This document shows, piece after piece, positions 1 through 8,887 of a stretch of 64,000 nt of DNA. The DNA is from JAEXNA01 sp037189585. GTDB lineage: Bacteria > Vulcanimicrobiota > Xenobia > Xenobiales > JADMJV01. Position 1 is the first letter of the stretch, and every line of letters starts with the position of its first letter. The notes under the pieces were generated by a model. The model made no database searches. It saw only the letters and a program-made list of their open reading frames with translations, and was not told the origin of the DNA. The stretch is taken from contig JBBCJA010000013.1 in the NCBI GenBank assembly GCA_037189585.1, positions 186,001 to 250,000 on the forward strand, in the 5' to 3' direction. Position numbers and translations under genes: made by a program.

Positions 1-389
1 TCGCAAGGCCCACCGCCCATGGACACCTGACCCAGTTGAAAAATCCGGTTGAACGGGGCGCCGGCGCAGGTGGTGAAAAGGATGTTCTGACCGTCTCGGG
101 TCCAGCCGACGCAACGGGTGTCGTCGCCCAGGTAGGTGAGACGCTGCGGCTCCATTTCATCCAATCGGGTGACGTAGATCTCGGGCGTTCCTTCGTCGAG
201 CGAGGTGAAGGCCAAGTGCTGTCCGTCGGGAGACAGTTGGGGGTCGGAGGAGCGCCCGGGATTGGCGGTCAGGCGGTAGGCGTGGCTGAAGGGGGAACTG
301 AGGTCTCGCAGCCAGAGATCGTCTTCGAACATGAAGACCAGAGTCTCTCCCATCAGGGTGGGCCTCTGGTAGTAGCCGATAAAGGTCAT
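1..389 (-). CDS. Tricorn-like protease, N-terminal part (partial)
   Basis: The gene is read leftwards from an ATG at 389 and runs off the window edge, so only about 129 residues are visible. They begin MTFIGYYQRPTLMGETLVF and continue with an SPDG motif and a WTRDGQNILF strand. These are typical beta-propeller (PD40/TolB-like) blades, and the opening matches the N-terminal propeller of tricorn-type peptidases, which degrade oligopeptides in the cytosol. The protease core (PDZ and S41 domains) would lie outside the window, so a plain TolB-like propeller protein remains possible. It is divergent from proS across about 170 bases. The plus-strand reading frame over it is a shadow. Confidence 0.72.
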   Translation of the reverse strand, partial: MTFIGYYQRPTLMGETLVFMFEDDLWLRDLSSPFSHAYRLTANPGRSSDPQLSPDGQHLAFTSLDEGTPEIYVTRLDEMEPQRLTYLGDDTRCVGWTRDGQNILFTTCAGAPFNRIFQLGQVSMGGGPC

Positions 390-562
390 ATGTCCAGCGG
401 CCTTCGTCTCTAGGGGAGGGTGAGCCTCCCCATCGCGTTTGGGCTCAAAAGATCAGAAAATTCTGGATTCCTGTCCCAAAAAACATGATCATTTCTCACG
501 ACATGGGATCGAGGAGGGAAAAGAAGGCATCGCTCTCGGCGGTCCGAAAGGCGGTCCCTGCT

Positions 563-2101
563 ATGGCCAAGAACATCAAAACCCGCGCGGAAGACTACAA
601 TCAATGGTACCTCGACGTCATCAAGGCGGCCGAGCTCGCCGACTACTCGCCCGTGCGAGGATGTATGGTCATCCGCCCTACCGGCTACGCCTTGTGGGAG
701 TCGATCCAGCGCGACCTCGATGCTCGCTTTAAGGCTACCGGTCACACCAACGCTTATTTCCCCTTACTCATCCCGGTCAGCTTTCTACAGAAAGAGGCTG
801 AGCATGTCGACGGCTTCGCCATGGAGTGCGCGGTGGTCACCCACTCGGGACTGGAGGCTGGAGAGAACGGCTTGGTCCCTAAAGGAGAGCTGGCCGAACC
901 GCTGATCGTGCGTCCCACGTCAGAAACCGTGATCGGGCATATGTACGCCCAGTGGATCCAGAGCTATCGCGATCTTCCGATCCTGATCAACCAGTGGGCC
1001 AACGTCATGCGCTGGGAGCTGCGCACTCGCCTGTTCTTACGCACGGCCGAGTTCCTATGGCAAGAAGGGCACACCGCTCACGAGACTCCGGAGGAGGCCG
1101 AGGAGGAGACGCTTCGCATGCTTGACGTCTACGCCGACTTCGTCGAAGAGTTCCTGGCCGTGCCGGTCATCAAAGGGCGTAAGACGGAGAGTGAAAAGTT
1201 CCCCGGAGCCGACACCACTTACTGCATCGAGGCCCTGATGCAGGACGGCAAGGCGCTGCAGGCCGGAACCTCTCACAACCTGGGACAAAACTTCGCCCGC
1301 GCCTTCGATATCGGATTCCTCGGACGCGATAATCAGCGCCACCTCTGCTGGACCACCAGTTGGGGTGTGAGCACTCGTCTGATCGGCGCCTTGATCATGA
1401 CTCATTCCGACGACGAAGGGTTGGTTCTACCGCCTCGCATGGCGCCGGTGGTCTGCGCCGTCGTTCCCATCTACCGCAAAGAGGAAGAGAAAGAGACGGT
1501 CATCGCGGCCTGCAAGGGAATGCTCGCCAATCTCTGCGGCGAGGAGGCGCTGGCTCAGGCCGAGTCTCGCCTCGGCCAGCGGGATGTTCTGTCCGTTTTC
1601 TTTGGAGAGGGCCACAAGCAGCAGGTGATCCTGGACCTGCGCGACCTCAAACCGGTGGACAAGCATTTCCATTGGGAGCAGCGCGGGGTGCCGTTCCGGC
1701 TCGAGGTAGGGCCCAAAGACGTGGCCAACAGCGCATGCGTGTTGAAGAACCGACTCTCTCGGGACAAGGAATTCTTGCAGCAATCGGAGCTTTCGGGAGA
1801 ATGGCTCAAGGCCAAGATCGAATCGCTGCAGGCCGAGCTCTTCCAACGGGCCAAGGCTCGCACCGAGGAGAACACCATCACCGTGGAAAGCTACGAGGAG
1901 CTCAAGAAGGCTCTGTCCGAGCGTTCCGGCTTTGTCCGCTGCTGGTTCAATCCCGACCCCGAAAACGAGAAGAAGATCAAGGACGAGACCAAGGGCACGG
2001 TTCGCTGCATCCCCCTGGATCAGCCGGAAGGACAGAGCGGGACCTGTGTCTACACCGGAGAGCCGGCTCAAGTCCAGGTCATCTTCTCGGTCGCATATTA
2101 A
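563..2101 (+). CDS. proS: Prolyl-tRNA synthetase, type 3 (archaeal/eukaryote-like)
   Basis: Class II aminoacyl-tRNA synthetase that charges tRNA-Pro. Class II landmarks are clear: RPTGYALWE, IVRPTSETVIGHMYAQWI (motif 1 region), MRWELRTRLFLRTAEFLWQEGHTAHE (motif 2 region, cited as its key RTAEFLWQEGHTAH core) and SWGVSTRLIGALIMTHSDDEGLVLPP (motif 3 region, key WGVSTRLIGALIMTH). The C-terminus carries four spaced cysteines and ends in tyrosine, as in the zinc-tailed type-3 enzymes rather than the long bacterial type with an editing insert. I chose the ATG at 563 (MAKNIKTRAEDYNQWYLDV) because family similarity begins there and AAGGCGG lies about 9 nt upstream. The frame stays open back to 485. 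About 512 aa, normal for this class. Confidence 0.95.
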   Translation: MAKNIKTRAEDYNQWYLDVIKAAELADYSPVRGCMVIRPTGYALWESIQRDLDARFKATGHTNAYFPLLIPVSFLQKEAEHVDGFAMECAVVTHSGLEAGENGLVPKGELAEPLIVRPTSETVIGHMYAQWIQSYRDLPILINQWANVMRWELRTRLFLRTAEFLWQEGHTAHETPEEAEEETLRMLDVYADFVEEFLAVPVIKGRKTESEKFPGADTTYCIEALMQDGKALQAGTSHNLGQNFARAFDIGFLGRDNQRHLCWTTSWGVSTRLIGALIMTHSDDEGLVLPPRMAPVVCAVVPIYRKEEEKETVIAACKGMLANLCGEEALAQAESRLGQRDVLSVFFGEGHKQQVILDLRDLKPVDKHFHWEQRGVPFRLEVGPKDVANSACVLKNRLSRDKEFLQQSELSGEWLKAKIESLQAELFQRAKARTEENTITVESYEELKKALSERSGFVRCWFNPDPENEKKIKDETKGTVRCIPLDQPEGQSGTCVYTGEPAQVQVIFSVAY

Positions 2102-2128
2102 GAACTCGATCTTATTCCTGCGCAGGCC

Positions 2129-2884
2129 CTAAGGCGTTGACTCGGATGACGGCGGGAGAAATCCCGCCTTGTCCATCAACTGGCGTCCTCGACCCGAGAT
2201 CAGAGATTCGACGAGTCTTTTCACTTCTGGAGAGGCGTCGTCTTTGAAGGCGGCCACGTAGCGAACCGGGCTATGCCGCTCTTGTGGAATGCCCGCGACC
2301 ACCTGGACCTTCGGCTCGGCTAATGCGTCACTGCGGTAGACGATGCCGAAGGGAGCGTGACCCAGAGCCACGGCGGACACGACCGCGCCGGCGTCTTGCA
2401 GAGGAATCTTCTTGGCCGCCACCTTCCAATTCGTCAGCGCCTCTTCCGTGTATCCACCCAGTGGTGCCGTCTTGGCATCGGCCACGGCTAGAGTGTTGGC
2501 TCGCTCAAGAATGTCGGAAACTTGTCCGGTTTCCCCTTTTGAGCCCTGGGGCGCGATCAACACCAGGTCGTTGGAAGCCAAAGGGGTGAGTTGGTACCCT
2601 TTAGGCACCAACTGCTCCTTGGCAAGTTTGTCATCAGCCAGCAAAAGCAGGTCGACTTGAGCACCGGCGACGGCCTGACGTACCAGAGTGTTGGAGCCTC
2701 CACTGTTGAACCGAACAGTCATGCCCTCCGCTTCGGCGGTCGCCTGGACGGTCGAACTCAGGCTGGCCGCGCAGAAGATCGTTAGTCCCCCGGGCTCTCC
2801 TCGGCATCCGGGAAAGAGTAGACAGAGACAAAAGAGGAACAAAAAGAAAGACCCTCTCGATGAGGGCCTCTTCGGATGATGCAT
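2129..2884 (-). CDS. modA: ModA-like molybdate ABC transporter substrate-binding lipoprotein
   Basis: Predicted periplasmic or surface-anchored oxyanion-binding protein of 251 aa. The N-terminus is a lipoprotein signal with a hydrophobic run and lipobox LFPGC. The mature part starts LTIFCAASLS and has FNSGGSNTLVRQ, an APLGGYTEEAL stretch and FGIVYRSDA, all at the places where ModA proteins bind the anion and hold the hinge. Known family members feed molybdate or tungstate to ModBC. No modB or modC gene is in the window, so its permease must be elsewhere, or it binds another oxyanion. It starts 7 nt after the upstream unknown gene's stop and is probably cotranscribed with it. It ends convergent with proS. 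Confidence 0.85.
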   Translation of the reverse strand: MHHPKRPSSRGSFFLFLFCLCLLFPGCRGEPGGLTIFCAASLSSTVQATAEAEGMTVRFNSGGSNTLVRQAVAGAQVDLLLLADDKLAKEQLVPKGYQLTPLASNDLVLIAPQGSKGETGQVSDILERANTLAVADAKTAPLGGYTEEALTNWKVAAKKIPLQDAGAVVSAVALGHAPFGIVYRSDALAEPKVQVVAGIPQERHSPVRYVAAFKDDASPEVKRLVESLISGRGRQLMDKAGFLPPSSESTP

Positions 2885-2891
2885 CAGCCTG

Positions 2892-4553
2892 TTAGTGCTC
2901 CGAACGAACCGCCGGTTCGGTGGCTGACGGAAATTCAGGGATCAACTCCTCGGCATTGGGAAGATCGGGGAGGTCTAGATTCGATAGAGCGATTCCTCCG
3001 GGTTTACGCTCCGACTCCTCCTCGGTCCGTGGAGTCTCCGTGATGGAGGGCATTTCCGGTACCGCGAGTTCGGGCGCGGGGAAGCTGTCGGGGCCGTCGT
3101 CGAGAGATATCGCGATGGTCGGACCCTCTTGGGGCTCTCGCTCGGAATGGAAGGTGGGCAAGATGTCGGGGGCCGGAGCTTCGAAAGAGTCGGCAATCAA
3201 GCGAGCGGGGTTGTTGTCATAGTCCAACTCGTCGCTTTCCTCGATCGGGTCAGGAAAGACTTCAGCGCTGGCGTCATTAGGGATCGACTCGAAGCTGTCA
3301 GTTCCGTCCGGGGCTTGCTCTTCCCCGTTATCTCCTAGCGGCGCGTTGGGTACCATCTTGCGTACGATCAAGTCTTGCACTCGGACGGGGGTCAATGCGG
3401 CCAGAGGATCCAAGATCTCTCGCAGGTAGGAGCGCTGGCGCTCCAACAAAATCGAACGCAGTTGAGTGTCCAGGTCCGACAGAGCGTCAACGAAGGCAAA
3501 ACTCGCGTCAGGGTTGGTCTGGCGCAGGTGGTGACGCATCAGGGTCGAGGTCCGATCGGTGGAGATCACGATGATATCCTTGAGGTCGTAGGCGGCCACC
3601 TGAGCGCCCACCAGGTAGGCGTCATCTAAACTCAAGCGGCGATTCGAAAGCACCAACAAGAACTTCTGCTGGCTAGTCTGGAGATAGACTCTGCTAGGTC
3701 CGGAATCGGAGCGGCAGACGTAAACCGCGTCAGGTCCGAGGTCGAGTTCTTTGATCGTGCCGAGCAACAAGAGCAAGAGCCAGTTGTCGTTGGCCATCAA
3801 GTGACGGCAGAACGGAGTGCAGGAGATCACCTCGTCGACATTGTCATTGGAGATGGCGGTTCCGCCGATGAAGAATTTCTGCGAGGCTTCCTCCAGCGAG
3901 GCACGGCTGGGAACGCGCAGGATCTGCTGGCCGGTCTTCTGGTCGATGACCGCGTAGTCTTTACGGATAAGCTCGAGATCCTCGAAGTGCTGCAAGTGGC
4001 GGAAGAGATCTTTGACGCCGGTGGTGTCGATCTCTCGGACCAGGATCGATTCCTGTCCGGCGAGCTGGCGAAGAAGCCACCGGCTCTCGGGTTTCATCAA
4101 CTCGCGAGCCGCCTCCAGCTCTTTTTCGGAAACATTGGCCGAAGCGAGTTCGGCGTCTTCGGGTATAGAGCTGTCTCCATCGGCCTGCGACCAGCCGCGA
4201 CCACGAACTCCCGCGTTGTTCAAGCAGGCCTCGACCTCTTGAAAGAACTCCTCGAGATCAGTCTCGCGTGTGTTGGAAATGGCGGAGGCTTCCAGAAGCT
4301 CTTCATCGCCGTCATATCGGACGTAACAGATGGTACCGGGCTGGGTCAGGAAAATTTCACCGAGACAGACGACACCGGCCTCATTGGTGGGCGCGGGAGC
4401 CAGGTCGATCTCGTCGAGCCCCAGTCGTCGGGCGTATTCTAAGCGAACTCCGGCCAGCAGCGAGTTAAAGCGCCCCTGCAGTTGACTTTGGAAGGCTCGC
4501 GCGGAATTGGCGTCGAGCTTGACTGGGGTGCTCTTCTTGATAATTTTCAACAT
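2892..4553 (-). CDS. Hypothetical protein, 553 aa, acidic C-terminal tail
   Basis: I do not recognise this family. The ATG at 4553 gives MLKIIKKSTPVKLDANSARA; the frame is open further upstream but that part is low-quality sequence overlapping the divergent gene. The first 400 or so residues look globular. They include a paired-helix region (LVREIDTTGVKDLFRHLQHF) and an alpha/beta segment (FLLVLSNRRLSLDDAYLVGA, DIIVISTDRTSTLMRHHL) that may be a Rossmann-like or nuclease-like fold. The last 150 residues are acidic and Pro/Glu-rich, probably disordered. No signal peptide or membrane segment is seen. It is divergent from the VIT/VWA operon and just upstream of modA. Confidence 0.72.
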   Translation of the reverse strand: MLKIIKKSTPVKLDANSARAFQSQLQGRFNSLLAGVRLEYARRLGLDEIDLAPAPTNEAGVVCLGEIFLTQPGTICYVRYDGDEELLEASAISNTRETDLEEFFQEVEACLNNAGVRGRGWSQADGDSSIPEDAELASANVSEKELEAARELMKPESRWLLRQLAGQESILVREIDTTGVKDLFRHLQHFEDLELIRKDYAVIDQKTGQQILRVPSRASLEEASQKFFIGGTAISNDNVDEVISCTPFCRHLMANDNWLLLLLLGTIKELDLGPDAVYVCRSDSGPSRVYLQTSQQKFLLVLSNRRLSLDDAYLVGAQVAAYDLKDIIVISTDRTSTLMRHHLRQTNPDASFAFVDALSDLDTQLRSILLERQRSYLREILDPLAALTPVRVQDLIVRKMVPNAPLGDNGEEQAPDGTDSFESIPNDASAEVFPDPIEESDELDYDNNPARLIADSFEAPAPDILPTFHSEREPQEGPTIAISLDDGPDSFPAPELAVPEMPSITETPRTEEESERKPGGIALSNLDLPDLPNAEELIPEFPSATEPAVRSEH

Positions 4554-4721
4554 GGTCGATGGTGGCCTCTGGCGTATTAGTTCGGCCCGGCTTCTCGTCC
4601 ACGCGGAGGACTTCCTTCTGGGCCTGGAGCGACGGCAACACAAGATGTTTGTTTCCTCAGAAAGCCCTGAGGAGAGGGGGAGGAGCGAAGGATCGCGTAA
4701 CTTGAGGTAGAGGAGACAGGA

Positions 4722-7700
4722 TTGAGCACTTTGGAGTCGGTCGTGCCGCAAGCCGAGGCGCGGCCACGATTATGGAATGAGAGGTCGTTGCCTTTGGGCC
4801 CCGGCCTTTTGCGACTTTCCGATGGCAGCTACCGCAAGCCGCTCTCGGCCGATTTTCAGATCCGTTGCATGGGACCTCTGGCTCATTGGCAGGTGACCTG
4901 CCGGTTCGACCTGAGCAATCTCCCCGGCGGCCATGAACGCGCTCTGTTGCTCTACCCGCTCCCCCCTCAAGCCTCTCTCTCGGTCTGTCGAGTTTCGCAA
5001 GAGAGCACGTTGGGAGCGGAGCCGGAGGTTCGAGCCATCGACGAGCTACCGGCGGACTCCCTACCTCCGAGCCCCAGTAAGACCATGCTCGAGACTTTCG
5101 GTGGGGAGACCCTACCCATCCTCAGTTTGGCGCTCGACCCCTATCTCGCCGCTTATGAGCCCGGCCGCCCGCTGGAACTTCAATTGACCTTCTCCAACGG
5201 TCTGCCCACGGTGGACGGTCGCATTCATCTGCCCATTCCGGGACGCGTGGCGGAGGCGCTGGTGGCCTCTGGACCCTCGACGGTGATCACCTTTCAAGTC
5301 GAGCTCGAGGACGCCGATGAATTGGTGGATGAGCCGACCGGCAACATCGAATTGAGGCAGCGTAAAGAGGGTGAGATCCTTCATCTGGAAGGGCGAACGG
5401 AGGAGGCCACCTCGGATCTCGAGATCACCTTTCGACCGGGGCGAACCGAGATGCCGGTGACCAGGCTGCGTCGAGGAGATAGTCACTTTCTTTTCTCCAT
5501 TTTTCCTCCAACTTCTATTCCCGCCAGCCCCCAGCGACGCGACCTGGTGTTCGCGGTCGACGCTTCAGAGAACGTCCTGGACGGTCTGTTCGAGACTATC
5601 CGTGAAGATATGTGTGGGATTCTTCGCGCCCTCGACGACAACGATCGATTCGCCCTGGTGACCTATGGGCGCGACATCGACGGCTATATGGGAGGTGACC
5701 TCTGCGACGTCAGTCAGGTGGAAGAGGCCTGCCAGTGGCTACAGAACGTGGAGCCGAAAGGTCGAGCCGATGTCCAACCATTGCTGGCGAGCATTCAGTC
5801 GTTGCCTTCCGAGCCCGAACGGCAGCTTTGTATCTTTCTTTTGGCGGCAGGCCATGTAGGTAACGAACCGGCCATTCTCAAGAGCTTGGACTTTGATCAA
5901 AGCGATCGTCGCTACTACGCCGTCGGACTAGGGCCGGCCGTGCAGCAGGCTTTTCTCCGACGCTTAGCCCTGCTGACCCGAGGACGTTGCGAAGTCGCTC
6001 CCGACGGTAACTGCGCCGAGGCGCTGAAGCGACTTTTGGGGCAGACACGGGCGCTCTTGGCCGAAGTGACCTTCGAGGGCCAGGAGGGCAACGACGCCGA
6101 GGTGGACATGTCCAGCCTGGTTCCCTCCAGGATGACATCGCTGACGGCCGAGGGCCCGGTTCACTGTATGGGGATCGGCACCCCGGATTCGTTGCGTTTC
6201 CGCTCCAAAGACGAGACCGGCGTCTTCTTCGCAGGGACCGTCAACGCGCGGAATACTTCTAGTCCAGCCCTGGAAGGGGTCTGGGCGGGGTTGCGGGTGC
6301 GTGAAATGATCGACTCGGTACGGCTATCAGCCGGTGCCAAGCGCAAGCAGTTGCGAGCCGAGGCGGCGGCGTTAGCCAGTCAGCATGGAATTTTGGTCGA
6401 AGACACAGTCCTGGTTCTAGAATCGGAGGGAGGGCTCGACGTTCAGCTCAGTGTCCTCCCGTACCGTTGGCGAAAGGTGGCGCAGCAAGTGGCGAAGGCG
6501 GACGAGGAAGTGGCGGCTCCCGCCTTCGATTGGCGCAAGGGTCTGAAGGCTCGCGACGGGCTTTTCAAGGGTGGACGCATGCCGGGGGCGGAAGGGGACG
6601 GCGAGGGCGTTCGTCACGGACTTCGAAGCCGAGCGGGGGGGGCGGAACTGCCCGGAAAGCCCTCCGCTAAGGCGGGCAAGCCGATGTTGGACCGTTACAG
6701 TATGAGCGCGAGCCCATCCTCTATGGAAGAGCAGGTGGCCGACTCCGACGAGGAGATCGTCAACGAGGTTTTTCCTTCGAACGAGCTAGAGAGTGAGGCA
6801 CAGGAGCAATCTCCTGGTGACAGTCAGGACACTCCCGCACCCGCCGGTGTTGCTCAAGATTCGATGGAGGAGCCCCCACCGACGACCTTGGGGGCGGAGG
6901 ATCCCGTTGCCGAGACTGAGGCTAACGCCGTGGATGAGCCGGTGGTTTCACTGGTGGAATCGAGCCAGCCGGAATCGGAGGCTCCTGTCGCCCCCGTGGG
7001 GGTTGAAGCCGTCGCCGAGGTCGCGGATAAGGAACGGCCCACCGCTCAGTCCGCTCCGGCGGTGGCCGTCGCTATCCCTATTTTAGGTACCCCGATCGTC
7101 TCTTTCACCAGAGACCCCATCTCGGAAGCTAAAGTCCGGATGGAATCGTATCTCGAGCAGACCGAATCGGCGGAGAGTCGCTTTGCTCTGGCCGCTTTAG
7201 CCGGAATGCCTTCTGATGTCGCCGCGGGAGGCTCGGAGCTCCCCAGAATCCTGGCCCAAACCGTCGGTCACTTGGAAAAACGGGGATACTATTCCGCCGC
7301 CGTCTCTATCTTGGGGATGATGCTGCGAGACTATCCGTCTCTGGAGGCGACCAAGAAGATGGAGTCTTTGCTGGTCGCTTGGGCCGTCAGTCTGACTGAT
7401 GACCAGCTACCGGAGGCTTTACACATCCTTGGATTGGGAGGACGCATCTGTCCCGGATCCGAGTCTCTAGCCGAGACCTCGCGGAAACTCCACGAGCGTT
7501 GGTCGACTGTCGCCGAGGAGCGTCGCCAGCTTCCCGCGGTCTCGAATTGGACCAGCATGAACCCGCCGGAGCAGCCCATCCCAAGTCCCGCCCAGGTCGA
7601 ACTTCTTGAGTTGCGCCAAAAACAGGAAACCTTGACGGCCGAGGTCGCATCCTTGAGGGTGAGTCTGGAGGAAAAACTCTCCGCTCTTCCCCAGTTGTTC

Positions 7701-8429
7701 GAGCGTTTGCTCGAGAGTCGACCGGTCATTGTCGCCCCCCTGGCTGCTCAATCTTCCGCCGCGGGTTCAGACGTATCGGATCCTCGACCCGGCGAGGAAA
7801 TCGCGTTGGCGGATCCTTCTGTGCCGGAGCCGCCGCCGCTACCGGACCTACGGCTGCCGGAATCTGTGGCGGAAGAGGCCTTACTCCCGTCTCTAGCTGA
7901 ACCAACTGGTGATTTTACCGAAGCACTTGTACCGGTCGAGCTGGAACCTGTTTCTATTATTCCTGACCTCGTCGTGGGGACGCTTTCAGCTCTCGAGCCG
8001 GCGCCCGTGGCGTCGCTCGTCCAGGCGAAGCCTATCGAGGCGGAGCCAGAGGAAGAGTTAGAGGAAGAGGAAGGTTCGGGGGAAGGCCTCAACTTGACGA
8101 AGGACGAGCTCTTAGAACTTCTGCAGGCTGAGCCTAAGGATGAGTCAGGGCATCGGGCGGTTAAGACCGCTTTTCCTGATGCCAAGGACCGCATCAACTT
8201 CTATCGCGACTTAGTTCGACTCGATCCCGATCAGCCGGGTCATTCGTTGTCTTTAGCCAGAGCTTATAAGGATGCTGATCAAACGAAGGTCGCCGTTGTT
8301 CACTATCAGAAGTACCTTCGCTCGGAGAAGGATCGCGGAGTTTATCACGAACTCGCGGATGCTTACGATGAGCTTGGTAAATCAAATCTCAGCGTCTCGG
8401 CCCGTAAAGCGGCTGAGCTTCTCAATTAG
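4722..8429 (+). CDS. Giant VIT-like / VWA protein with disordered linker and C-terminal TPR
   Basis: A 1235-aa protein. The start is TTG at 4722, with AGGAG 6 nt upstream. Domains in order: a VIT-like beta region (about residues 20-260, no signal peptide); a von Willebrand A domain (about 273-440; DLVFAVDASEN, DDNDRFALVTYG, a beta-alpha pattern ending RRYYAVGLG); a helical part to about 620; a long acidic Pro/Glu/Ala/Val-rich linker in several blocks; a helical region (about 800-910) and short coiled coil; and a TPR-like tail (about 1155-1235). The MIDAS reads DASEN instead of DxSxS, so metal binding may be altered. VIT-VWA proteins usually assemble complexes or surface scaffolds. It heads an operon with a small TPR paralogue and a PilZ protein. 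The exact function is unknown. Confidence 0.85.
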   Translation: MSTLESVVPQAEARPRLWNERSLPLGPGLLRLSDGSYRKPLSADFQIRCMGPLAHWQVTCRFDLSNLPGGHERALLLYPLPPQASLSVCRVSQESTLGAEPEVRAIDELPADSLPPSPSKTMLETFGGETLPILSLALDPYLAAYEPGRPLELQLTFSNGLPTVDGRIHLPIPGRVAEALVASGPSTVITFQVELEDADELVDEPTGNIELRQRKEGEILHLEGRTEEATSDLEITFRPGRTEMPVTRLRRGDSHFLFSIFPPTSIPASPQRRDLVFAVDASENVLDGLFETIREDMCGILRALDDNDRFALVTYGRDIDGYMGGDLCDVSQVEEACQWLQNVEPKGRADVQPLLASIQSLPSEPERQLCIFLLAAGHVGNEPAILKSLDFDQSDRRYYAVGLGPAVQQAFLRRLALLTRGRCEVAPDGNCAEALKRLLGQTRALLAEVTFEGQEGNDAEVDMSSLVPSRMTSLTAEGPVHCMGIGTPDSLRFRSKDETGVFFAGTVNARNTSSPALEGVWAGLRVREMIDSVRLSAGAKRKQLRAEAAALASQHGILVEDTVLVLESEGGLDVQLSVLPYRWRKVAQQVAKADEEVAAPAFDWRKGLKARDGLFKGGRMPGAEGDGEGVRHGLRSRAGGAELPGKPSAKAGKPMLDRYSMSASPSSMEEQVADSDEEIVNEVFPSNELESEAQEQSPGDSQDTPAPAGVAQDSMEEPPPTTLGAEDPVAETEANAVDEPVVSLVESSQPESEAPVAPVGVEAVAEVADKERPTAQSAPAVAVAIPILGTPIVSFTRDPISEAKVRMESYLEQTESAESRFALAALAGMPSDVAAGGSELPRILAQTVGHLEKRGYYSAAVSILGMMLRDYPSLEATKKMESLLVAWAVSLTDDQLPEALHILGLGGRICPGSESLAETSRKLHERWSTVAEERRQLPAVSNWTSMNPPEQPIPSPAQVELLELRQKQETLTAEVASLRVSLEEKLSALPQLFERLLESRPVIVAPLAAQSSAAGSDVSDPRPGEEIALADPSVPEPPPLPDLRLPESVAEEALLPSLAEPTGDFTEALVPVELEPVSIIPDLVVGTLSALEPAPVASLVQAKPIEAEPEEELEEEEGSGEGLNLTKDELLELLQAEPKDESGHRAVKTAFPDAKDRINFYRDLVRLDPDQPGHSLSLARAYKDADQTKVAVVHYQKYLRSEKDRGVYHELADAYDELGKSNLSVSARKAAELLN

Positions 8430-8441
8430 CCGGGGGATGAC

Positions 8442-8885
8442 ATGAAGTTTTTGAACAAACTTTTCGGACGGGGAGCCGAGGACGAGACCCAGGAGGGCTC
8501 AGTCGAGCAAGCTGAGATGGTTAACCCTCTGGAGAACTCTCCGCCTTCAGAGGTGTCTTTACCTCCGGAAGAGTCCTTGCCTTCAGAGGAGCCCTTGCCT
8601 TCAGAGGAGTCCTTGTCTCCAGAGGGGTCTTTGCCTCCCGAGCAATCCATCGACGCGGCCGCTGAGACAGAGGTTCCAGAACCTCATCCCCTCTTGTCTC
8701 TGGGACGGGCCTGTCGGGAGGCCGGGCAGCTTCGAGAATCGGTGGGGCACTACCAACAGTACCTTCGTAGCTTCACCGAAGCCCCTATCTTAGAAGAGCT
8801 CGCGGAAGTGTTCGAAGAGCTCGGTGAGGCTTATATGGCCAGCTCTTCTCGAATGATTGCCGATTCACTTAAGAATAAGGTGTAG
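8442..8885 (+). CDS. Small TPR-like protein, paralogue of the upstream protein's C-terminus
   Basis: A 147-aa protein. It opens with an amphipathic peptide (MKFLNKLFGRGAE), followed by a low-complexity Pro-Ser-Glu-Glu-Ser-Leu repeat (residues 34-69) and a helical C-terminal domain. That domain (HPLLSLGRACREAGQLRESV, HYQQYLRSF) aligns plainly with the last 80 residues of the preceding giant protein (HSLSLARAYKDADQ, HYQKYLRSE), including a shared DELGK/EELGE helix. It starts 12 nt after the giant gene and ends 2 nt before the PilZ gene, so the three are one transcription unit. A reasonable inference is that it shares or competes for the giant protein's TPR partner. Function unknown. Confidence 0.85.
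   Translation: MKFLNKLFGRGAEDETQEGSVEQAEMVNPLENSPPSEVSLPPEESLPSEEPLPSEESLSPEGSLPPEQSIDAAAETEVPEPHPLLSLGRACREAGQLRESVGHYQQYLRSFTEAPILEELAEVFEELGEAYMASSSRMIADSLKNKV
8541..8648 (+). repeat. In-frame 18-bp tandem repeats (PSEESL units)
   Basis: About six imperfect 18-bp units of the form cct-tca-gag-gag-tcc-ttg encode Pro-Ser/Pro-Glu-Glu/Val/Gly-Ser/Pro-Leu. They form the flexible linker of the small TPR protein and could vary in copy number by slippage. Confidence 0.75.
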
Positions 8886-8887
8886 AG

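Noticed and set aside
36..413. Plus-strand open frame of 125 codons at the window start
   Set aside because: It is the shadow of the partial tricorn-like gene on the other strand, which carries the recognisable propeller motifs.
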